64,000 bases of DNA, taken from NCBI GenBank assembly GCA_903813345.2, contig CAIIXF020000001.1, positions 38,035,366 through 38,099,365 of the forward strand. The letters run 5' to 3'. A program made the translations under genes and the position numbers. Numbering within the stretch: the first letter of the stretch is position 1; the number at the start of each line of letters is the position of its first letter. The notes below the pieces were generated by a model. The model made no database searches, was not told the origin of the DNA, and saw only the letters and a program-made list of their open reading frames with translations. This stretch comes from Owenia fusiformis (lineage: Eukaryota > Annelida > Polychaeta > Sabellida > Oweniidae). This document shows positions 36,601-48,600 of the stretch, piece after piece.

Positions 36601-39600
36601 AATTTTATTTTCATTCATTTTTCCAAGCAACAGCTACGTTGAGTCATATTTAACTACTAAGGGTCTAAAGGACGATAACACTGTGTAGTAACTGCATTGG
36701 AGATGTTGTTCTTAAATGTGAATTGACTAGATAATGTGCGCTAATTGTTTAATCATGTGTGTATTAATGCAAACCTGATCCTCTTTCGCTTGCATTAGAC
36801 TCGAATTAATGGGAGAAAGCACCATTACTTGATTAAGGCGTGTTAAAGTCATGGTTTAGTAGAGCTGCATTGGGATCAGTGTCAGGCATCACTGTGCATC
36901 TGAACGTAGTACCACTTTGCAATCTTCTAATTGATATTTCAAATTAATGTTCATCTAAGTGATCAAGTTATCATTTTTTCTGTAGAACAAAAATGAAGTA
37001 CAAATAATAACATCTTATCGCACCAGTTAAAGTATTATTGATGACGTTTATTTACCAAGCTAGCATAGTACTAGAGTATATTTTCATGTTTGAAATTAGG
37101 GGTTAATTTAAACTTTTGTATAATGTAGATGAATACATAAGCCTAAAAATATCTGTATCAAAAAAGGATAATATCTAAAAAAGATAAAACATAGTTAAAA
37201 AGGAAAGTATAAATGGTTATAAGTAAAAAACAAACCACAATGTCCCAAACAGTGGTCTAACATACAAAGGAACAATGTATACCCCCTCTCATCTCTTCAT
37301 CTCTCTGTGACTTGTTATTGTTATCTGTTAATACTTGTATAGTACAATGATTGGGCCTGCTTCTCAAAAATACATTGGATTATGTTTTGTAAAGATTATT
37401 TGAAAATACTGACACATTTACATCCTGAAGGAATTAGGCCTCTGTGTTACAGTATAAGAAGTTTTTGTTATCATTTTGACAATGGCGGTTTTATACATGT
37501 ATTTTTGTAAAGATAAGTATCATGCTAATTGGATTAGAGGAATATGATAAAGATTAATCCTATACCTATAGCTCAACTTTTATATGAATATAAGCTCAAT
37601 CGAGGAATTATATTGGAGTATAGATATAGGCTAGCTTTTGCCAAGGGTAATGAGCTAGACCCTATTACATGTGTACTTTTTTCATTCACCCACCAATTAG
37701 TTTCATTATGGTTAAAATAAAACCATGGAAACCATGTTTAATACAAATCAACAAACATTGTACAGAAAGATGCAATGTTCCAAAATATTAATGAACATAT
37801 TTTGCGTGCTAGCATGCGATCATTAAATGAGCGTAAGGTTAATTTTAATGAAGAACCCGTTAAATGATCATTCTCATCGCGAGCAAATGATTTATATTCC
37901 AGGCTTATTGAATTTCATAATGAAATAATATAGGCATCAATTTGTAATTTCATTCTATTATTTTTGCACTCGATCCGACTGGAGTAAAGCTTTGGTGATA
38001 TATTGCGTTTATATGCAACCCCTGAAATTGTATTTCCTATCTTCTAGAATTCTGTGATCATGATTTGAGACTGGATCAGTTGAATTATGATTTTACCCTG
38101 TGGCTGTTCCTACCGGTGTATAGAATTTCTACACGTACACATACTTCTCAGTCAGGATTGTGATATATAATCCCAACCTATCCGTTGAAGATTGAAAATA
38201 TCATATTTAAGCCATGCACAGAGATTTGACTCCTCCGTCTTTACTATGTTTATTAAATATGTTTTTTCTCAAATATTTTAGAAGTAACAGGGCCAGTCGT
38301 ATTATTATGATGTGAAATTAAAAGACTTCTTGAAAAATTATGTCAATACCGTTAGTAAAGCACATACACATGTATTTTACATTGAATTAATTATTCAAAA
38401 TGTTTTCAAATTATCAGATTAACACTCTACACTCAAAGTTCAGCTCAATTCCTAAGACTTGACTCTTCATTCTTGACCACTTGTAATTTATATTTATTTC
38501 TCATATATTTAAGATGGGCAGAGTTCCTGTGCAAACTACCCCAGAAATGACTTCACCTATCATGACAGCCCCTCTGAAGGTATGTATATGTATATTGTAA
38601 CTCTCGATAGCTTAATTCTAAAATATGTTATTTATAAAATATGGTATTTATCATATTATTTGTATGTACAGTAGAACCTGTGTATCTGAACACTTGGCTA
38701 ATCTGAACACCTCCCAATGTGAACACTTTTTTCGGTCCCATTTTTTACTCCCATTGACTCCCATGTTAAAAAACCTTGAAATATGAGCACCTCCTAATTT
38801 GAAAATTAACCTGTCTAATCTGAACATTTTTCATAAAATATCACATGTTTCTTACAAAATCGCTCAAATATTTGAAAGTCAAACACTGATTTTTTGACAT
38901 GATATCAAAACTTTTTGGAAAAACCTTGAATGGTCTCAATCATGATACGGCTTTGCAGCATGGCTAAATTTATTTAAATCAAATTTTCAAATTATTGGAA
39001 TGTCATAAAGCTTTAAGGTCAAGCTATGAGGAACTTTAAACAATTATGTGTTCACATTTCCAGATTCTCACGAATGCAAAAACTCAAATGTGAACACCTC
39101 CTCAGAATGCAAAAACTCAAATGTGAACACCTCCTCAGAATGCAAAAACTCAAAATGTGAACACCTCAGACAGATTTTTTTAATGTATTCATTTAAGATC
39201 AAGGAGATCAAGAAGATGAGTCATCAATTGAAGATATTGTAGACTATCTTAGGAAATTGGTCTTCATGAGTGATAGGTCTTAATATTGGGGATTTATGAA
39301 AAAATGGGTCTTTATGGGAAATGGCTCGCTATATAAATATAAAATCTTTGTGGGAGTTGGGTCTTTCTTTGATAGAAAGGGGCCATTATGGGAGATGAAC
39401 CATAAAAGAGATGGCATTTCATTGGAGATGCACCTTCTTGGAAGATGGGTCTGTATGAAAGTGGGTTTACATGGTGGATGTGTTTTTCTAAAGATGAATA
39501 TACATGGAAGATGAGTCATCATGAAACATGGGCCTTATGTGTAATGTGTCATATATGTATTGATAGGAGGTGGGTCTTACTGGGATAATTAAATTAATTG

Positions 39601-42600
39601 AGACACTAAAATAAGTATGGATGTGAAATAAAAAAGTTGTGCAAAATGTGATTTACTGAAATTTTAAAACGACTGTTATAGAATTAATGCACCCCTTGTG
39701 TCTATAGTGTTTATAAATAATATAAATAATGAAAATAATTAAGAGTGGTGAATCTAGGAGTCCAAGTTCTTAACCCTATGTACAGAGCTAATAGACTATA
39801 TGTCACCTTTAGGTTAACAACATGTGATGTTCTTATTCCATAAAATAATAGTTATACACTCAAGGTAAAATAACAAATTATTAATAGATGCTGAAAGGCT
39901 AATCTAAACTAAAAGAAACAAACAAATGTGTTTTATTTACATGAATCCAGTTTGTAATTACCAGAAAAAAGCTTTGTTAGAGTGTCAAAGGGAATAGCAA
40001 TATTTTGTAAAATGAGAGGCCTGGCTATATAATCTGGGTATAATTCTAGGGATTAAGCTCTACGTTACGGACCCATCTCCTGTTTTAAACAATAGCTAAG
40101 AGAGATATAATGATATTGCTCTGGCAGCAAAACAAATGGCACTCAATTTACACCGTAAATTAATCACGACAATGGCACAGTTAGCTGGACGATTTTATTT
40201 ATTTAAATGTGATCCCTTTTCTAGTTATGTAATGTAATAAAGATCGTAAAATGTGCGTTTGATTAATATGTTTCAGCATTGCTAAAAGATTTTGTAATTT
40301 TTACAATTTATCTTATATAATAAAGCCTTTGACTTTTGTGCTACACCTACGTAGATTTATCAATTTACCAATCTTGTATTTAGATAACATTACCCATTGT
40401 CCAATAGCTCTGCCATTTTACCAATACCTAACACATGACTTAACATGAAATAAAAACATAAATTTGCTAATCTGAGACCTCAATATTGTCTTTTGTATAT
40501 ATCTATATTCTTACTAACGATCCCAATTTCGTGAAATGAGCTCAATCAATGATAGTAATGCACTGATTTGAATGAATATTATTGTGATACAGTAAAAAGA
40601 AAATAGTAGAAATTGTTTTCATTTTGTTCTTGTACACTTTGAAGATTGGGGAAGAGCTTTGAAAGTGCTCTTCACTTTATTTGAACCAAAATCAATATCT
40701 GTAGATGATCAGCCATATTATGACGTTTCTCTAAGACGCCATGCCTCTGGTCCTCATAGGGTCTTTCATATGCCAATATCACACCAGGTAGACATTGGAG
40801 TGGGGCATCTTACAGATGAGACCTCATGTTTAACTCTTTTAAACTTCATAATTGTATCTTCAGACCTATTCACATGCTGCATAGCCTCATGTTGAACCTC
40901 TTCAAAGCTGAAAATGTCATTTCTCAATTTAAGCCATAGCCAGCTAGAGAATTGTTATTCTTATCATCTTCTGTACTTATGACATCACTATGAGTTGTTA
41001 TTGTTAAAGCAACAGTTTTACGACTGTTGTTTATTGTTGGCGTTAGTATCCACATCAGCATTTGGTGTCTGTAACAATTGTTACACATTTGGAATAGCAA
41101 TCAGGTGACATTTTGTCATGTTAACGCTTTGTTTATTTTTGAATTGCAAAAAAGACTTGTAGAACATTAAGAAAGGACGGACATTGGCCAATGTGTGAAT
41201 AATTTAGGTTGACTACCAATTCACAGAAAAGCTAAGAACTCCTATAAACCATATCATATTTATTAAGACTCCATACTGGTTGATTTAAATATCTATTGTA
41301 AAGTATGACATGTTATTAAAGGTATACCCTACCCCTGTGACAACAGTTTGAGGATGTTTTATCCTGATGACCGTGGCTGTATTGACAGATACCCAACTTC
41401 AAGGCTGGACAAATTCACTGGAAAAGCATTTGAAGGTAGGGCTAAACTTTTAGATCTTGATCAAAATAAGATAATAAAATATGATCCAATTTTAGACGTG
41501 CATATGTATTTATAGAGATAGCATTTGTATTTATCAATAGATGAAATTAAATGTACTTTATTTTGTTTTAATTGATGAATGATTTAACGTTTCTTCTTAC
41601 CAGGTATAGAGTAATTGCCCAATAATTAGACCATTGTTGTTTTATCACAAGTGCCTTCAATAGTATAGGGGTATTCAAATGAACCGATGTACTTTTGGAA
41701 ATAATGAGTTTTTAAGTTATCTGACCTATGGGTTGAACATTGGGCCTAATGATTGTGAAATTGCTATTGCACATCAGTGTTATAGGATCATAGGGGCGGG
41801 AGGCCTCTATTGCAATATTCCCTCCTCTACAAATATGTTTTAATTGCTCTTTGTGGTTTCATGCATTTTATTTGAGTAATTACAATTTAGTTGATTTCTA
41901 TTAGTTCTATTAGCATTATGCACCATGTAACCCTTTCTAAGATTTTCATTCTGTATCTTTCAAAATCATAAACTGCAACAAATGTATAAAAATCTTGAAA
42001 GTACAGTTAAATCTTGAAAGTACAGTTAATCTACACTCTGAATAAGAAATTATGCTTATATAATTCAGGATTGTAAACTCTGTGCTAAATTATACTTTTC
42101 AAACTCAGTATAATGCTGAATTCAGCACATCAAACCCAGCACAATGATCAATTCAGCATATCAAACTCAGCACAATGATCAATTCAGCATATCAATCCCA
42201 GCACAATGCTGAATTCAGCACATCAAACTCAGCATAATGCTGAATTCAGCATATCAATCCCAGCACAATGCTGAATTCAGCACATCAAACTCAGCACAAT
42301 GATCAATTCAGCATATCAATCCCAGCACAATGCTGAATTCAGCACATCAAACTCAGCACAATGCTGAATTCAGCACAAAATACTCATAAAAATGTACTAA
42401 GCACAATGGAACCATCATATTGCACTCAGCACACTGCACAACAACATATAGTCAAGCATAGACAATGGCAGCAAAATCCACCAAAACTTCAGATATAACA
42501 GCACTGAGCTCAGACATGATTCACAATAATACAATTGAAAATTCACGATATGCTGGAGAAATGGCTCCCATACCAGATTAATGTGCAATCAGACAAAATA

Positions 42601-45600
42601 AACGTTCCAATAAAAACCAATGAAATATATTCGCTCAATGTTTATAATCGCTCTGAACCAACTAGTTGCTGAGCGATAATGAAATGTCTAAATGTGATCA
42701 CTGCAATTATACTCACATTATCTTATTAATTTATTAACATATAGAGCTTATAAGGCTCCTTTGTGTCAAACTACTTCTCTCTTCCAAAATATTGTGTTTT
42801 CATTTATAATTTACTGGCTGGATATTTAGGAAAACATTGATATTTTTAAGTTCATCATTAAAACAGGTGTATCACTCATAGTGTATTGATTCACTTCAGT
42901 CTTCCTTTCATTTGCTGTAAGAAATAACATATCACGTACAGTAATGTGATATTTTATGAGGGGCTAACATATGTTCAGTATTTTTTAGGTTGCATATTTT
43001 GCCGAAATGTACTTTGATCTTCAGATATTAATATAGTAACATACAGTGTACTGTTATCAATTTATTTCTTTAAATTCAAGTAATTGCACCAAAGTTGAAC
43101 CTACTATTGATTTTTAGGTTGTGAATCTCATTGTAATGTGAATCTTGAAATTCAAATATAGAAACATGACTTTCTTTATTTCAATGAAGCAAACAATTTT
43201 ACCATATTTATTAATAAAAAATATGGTTTTACTTTTATGATTGTGTAAGGTAAACGGTTCAAAAGATAAAATTGTTTTTAGAATGTTATTATGCAATCAT
43301 AGATCCGTTAGCTTTCGAGGTTAAATGACAAAATCATAAACTGCAACAAATGTATTAAAATCTTGAAAGTACAGTTAATTAAGACTGAAAAACATATCCA
43401 AGGTAGAAAAATGTTCTCTAAATCTAATTAAACGTGTCTCTCTGCTTTAATTGTAAAATTGGCATGAGTAATTGCACGGAGCACGTGAGTTTTATAGCTG
43501 AATAGCTTGTAATGGCAGAATGTGATTTACATTACAATCCCGAGCACAAAAGAAAGACGGTGAAACAAAAATCATGCATCAATTTAAACAGAAAACTTTG
43601 TGACAACTTTTAGAAGAAGCATTTATTGTTTTTGTTTGTTTGATATTTTTAATTGCATTTTGTAAAATGTTTGAAAAATGACCAGTTAATGGAGTGATTA
43701 AAATCAATTATGGAATCGTTCCTTGTTGAATTTGGATAACATAAAACAGTGATTTGTACCAGGATTTTTTCATGTGAACAACCAAGAATAGTTTTTATTA
43801 GCCGACCAGTGAGAAAAAAACATACATTAATTATCATCTTCAAACATAAAACTGCGCTATATCCCATAAAAATCTCGACACCATTAATTTTTATCCATTT
43901 TGCGGAGAAGAGATGGCTTTTTCTGTCAGAGTATAATTGCTTAGAGTGAATGACTATTGTGCTAATTGTGAGCTGGGAGAATTTTGAAGACATAGAAACA
44001 ACGGCGGAGGGTAATCAGTATTGTTACCCAGCCATTTATTACCAAGACTTTACTACCGTAATGCTAATGTGCCTTCAGACCTGCCTCACCGTGTAATATT
44101 GTCATAACATTTCTACTGTATTGATTATATCGCCTTTTCTGGATTGATGGAATTTTCATCGCAGCAGTATAGATAGTGATTTTCACTACTTTAATCGCAA
44201 TCTAAAATTAATCTTATGTCAATTTCTCTGTTAAAGGGTATTGCCTTGAATTTGAAATCATCAAATGACAAAATACATGCTGTCATTCAATGCATCTTGT
44301 TTCAGTCATAAACTTTAAATCACACTGGATTTTGGTTGACTACAAAGAATCTAGAAAAAAATTATGCGAATAAATTAAACTTGAAAGAAATTAGAGGAAT
44401 TCATTTATTTTAGAAGGAATAAAATTTTACATCTTAATATCTCTTTTTGAGTGCAATATCAATTCAAAAAACGAGTTTCTTCAGACATCTTACCAGATTT
44501 TTAATATTTAGATTATTATTGCACAATTAATTAGCTTATTCATTATATCAGGGCTGATCTTCACTGGGATCCCAAAAATCTGCCATTGTGTTTTTAGAAA
44601 AATAAAAACGTTAGTCATGGAAATGATTACGGCTCCTCATTTTTGTTTCAGTGTCAAAACAATGGTCTTAAAATTATATGTTTGTTAATTCTTTAATAAC
44701 AAATGACATACTGACACTTTAAAAGGTAGCAATTATCAGATAATATTTATTTTGTGTTTACCTATAGATGGCAGCATACATTCTTATGGTCTTAGTATTA
44801 GCAAAATATTTATATTTGCCTCATAATGTCCAAGAAAATACTTTTAATGAGTGCTTTTAGCAGCTTACAAAGTGGAGACTAAACCTAAACAGAGATTGAT
44901 GGCCAGGCCTATTCATCATCCTTAGATTAATTCTAAAAAATGATTGTTCCAAACAGCAACCTGTTTACAATGAGACCTGAAACAATGTGATGGCAGTTTC
45001 GATTTGACTTTAACATTAAAACTAACTAAAAGCTATCGCTCGAGGCAAATTCTCAGGTATAAGTCAACGTTTTTTGTAGCATTTCTCATTAATCAAGAGA
45101 CTTAATTCCATACAGGCAATTTTCTAAGAGGTATTCATAAGCCAAACATATGGCCGTGTCAAACTTAATATTGAAAACTATCTTTTAGATTTTACATATT
45201 GACTGATCCAGTGCCTTGGTTATCATTAAATTCTTAGTTTAATTTGAAAGCATTGAAAATGTGACATCCATTGCATAAATACTGTATTTATGCAATTAGA
45301 GATAGAGACTCATCACAATTAAAACATATTTGAGAGTGATAGTGTGTAAATGGTATTGTTCATCTTATATACCCCACTGATTCTATATCCCAGTGTTATT
45401 TATATATATATAATCAATTTATTCAATTTATCCATAATAACATAGTAATACTAGTAATGTTATTAATAACAACGATTGGAAACTGGAATTATTTTTAATT
45501 TTCAAAACTCAGTCTGTACCTTTATGCTCAGCTTTTAAAGTTATGACTGATAATCATGTCAGAAATGACAATGAATAGAGATTGTCAATGATTTCTTTCT

Positions 45601-48600
45601 ATATGGCTGGTTTGTGGTCGTGGCTGGTGCATTGTGGTCTACATCTACCCGTAGTGCCGCCAAGCTTGAGTGATTTAAATAGAATTAATGTTATTATTTA
45701 ATTAATAGCAATTAGCTTTCTACAACGAGTTCATTCCCATTTTTAGTGGTGACTTTTTCTTAATACATTTCACATTGCCACATTTATAATTATTTAGTTG
45801 ATAATCAGTAGATGTGAAATGTCATCAATATCACATAATTAACTCAAATTCAAACACATTTAGGAGCCTTAGATCCAATAAATCAATTTTAATTGAAACA
45901 TCACATTCCGTGTATTTTCAGAAATACAAAAAAATACAAAAACACCAATACAACCTTTTTATAAAATGATGACAAATAATAATTCGAATTTGAATATATG
46001 TCAATAATATTTTACTTTTGTGTGTAAGCAGGTTTAATGTGAGTCACATGTTGTGAGTTATTAGTGATCTGTAAATGTCCTTTTCTAGATTCCCAGGTGA
46101 TCCATCATCTACCTATGTCATAGTTAATCCTCAATTGAGAACCCTCATATTACAGTTCAAACCCACAGCATTGACTCCTGTACCCTACCCTACTAAAGAG
46201 TCTGACATTGTATACACTCTTAAAATTAAAAATGATTCTTCGATTTAGGCTATTGTGGTCAGAAAATCCTGATGCTACTTTTTTACCTAAACATAGCAAT
46301 CATTCATTGTATATTCGAAATTCAATAAAATGCCATACCAACTATAGATGAGATTATTAAGATCAACATTGGGATATGTGTAATAGCCAAAAGGAAGTAT
46401 GTCTAGAAGATTGAGATTTAGGGTTTGTAGGCATATCCATAACTGTCACTCAACAGTAATATGCTAAAATATGTTTTTTTATTCAATCTTATTGGAGTGA
46501 ATTTGCAAAAATGTTTATCAAATCTTAACTCTCCCAAAAGTATAATATTTAAATCACATATTTTTGTAAGAAAGCCAATCAAATTAATAATCTTAAAGTC
46601 TCAATAAATTGCCAATATATATATTTCTAAGACTAATCTCAATGCTATAAAAAGTCAAAGTCGACATTATTCAAAAAAACATGGGCCTAGGCTTAAGAGT
46701 GGCTCCCATATTCTTGAAAAATATGCCTAAGATTTCAGTGTAGATCATTTTAGTGGCATTTCCCTGCCAATCTCTGTTGAACCGACTTATGCTTGTCATT
46801 TTCCAGACCCTTACTGCAATAACAAATCCTAATTACATCAATTGATGAATGCTTGATTAAAATATACAGGGATTAGTGGGGATTAATAGTTGTTTTATGC
46901 ATCTATCAAACGGGTCCATTTCACTCACAAAGACTTGTCTAAAATACTCAGCCCATATTGTATGCAATTAATTTTTAACCTATTGACTTGCAAAGTTAAT
47001 CAATTATCTGATCATCATTGCAAATTGTATTGAATTGATCATTGTCTGAGTCTTATTGAGGGAAAATTGTATTGGGGATCGTTTTGTTATAAAATTATAA
47101 AGTGAGATAATGGATGAGTTTTAGAATATGCTGTATCATGTATTCCCTATTTAAACAATGATTTCTTGGAGACATCTCTTAGAAACATCTTCAGCGATAA
47201 TTTCTTTGAAACAATGGAAATAAACCATTTTATAACAAATGTATTTTTCTAAATTTTTGTGTGTACTGTACTGAGGTTTGACATTAATGTTTGTTAGATT
47301 AGGTTAAAAAATACATTTCTATGTCTTAATTGCTTGCAATAAGGTTTTGGTTACTTGTTCAAATAGTAGAATGTTTGAATTAATAATAATCTTGAAAAAC
47401 AATGTAAGGATTTTTTTACACACGAAGAAGATTTATTTTCAGTTTCAATTTCCTTTACTTACTTTAACAAACTGCTCTAAAATGACAGGAAATATTGCAC
47501 AACAGTGCACTCCCTAAATTCAAAAGCACATTTATACCATAATTCCCAGCAAACAAGTTTATTTCTAAGAATTTATATCATCAATTTGTTTTAAAATATA
47601 ATCCATTGTTATAGTATCACACATGACAACAATTTCTATGGTAACCGGTGATTACTTCATAGACCTTATACTCCAGTGTCTTTTATAACTGTCGCAACCA
47701 TGCGGCTAATTTCCTTAAATTAATCTTCAGACAATAGCCACTCAGAGGAATAATGGTATTATGATATAAAAATGGTATAGATATTATTTGATCCAATGTC
47801 GGCATTATTTTGCGGCAATGGGTGATAGTCTACAATGGTGACATCTTTAATACTTTGTTGCACTTCAAACAACATTTAAGTAAGAAAAATGGCTTATTTG
47901 AGCCAGATATACTAGAATATCACCGAATTCTGAGATATTTGTAAATACCTGTACTGCTTGCATGAAATACCCTGCAGTTGAAATATAAGACAGATTGTGA
48001 CACTTTGATGCATACGTATATCATTTTTCATATGTTTTTCAATAAACATGTTCAGATCTTTTTCAGACTAAAGCAGAATATGATAAACTGTTAACAAGCG
48101 AAGTTAAAAATGATTCATGATAATAAATTAAATTGAAAAATTATATCATTATTCAATATTTGAATGAATAATTATAATGCACAAGTATCTTCAAATGTTG
48201 AATAATGATATGATTTATACCAAACTCAAACAATACATGATTATTACCTGATCTATCATATGTTGAAATTGTTAATTACATGTATATTGTGATACCCATT
48301 AAAAAATTCATTCTAATTTCTCCCTTTTCTTACTTTTCCTCAAATGAATCGAAGTTCTTTTTAATGGAATTCATTTTATTTTAAATAGAGCTGTCTCATT
48401 TTTAATTATTTCATTCTTGAAGATTCATCTTTGTAAGATTTACATTTTAAACTTATGCATCTCTTTATTAAAGGGAATTCGAAAACTACCCTTGCAAAAG
48501 CTTGATTGACTTCATCCTGCACTCTTAATACAATTATTTATATAACTAATGAACCACTGAACCCTCCTCACCAATCAGTGCCAGCCATCACAGAAAGGTG

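Noticed and set aside
40659-40895. 78-codon plus-strand frame with a TTG start, in ETV intron 5
   Set aside because: No family resemblance, splice-site support or repeat of the ETV phases.
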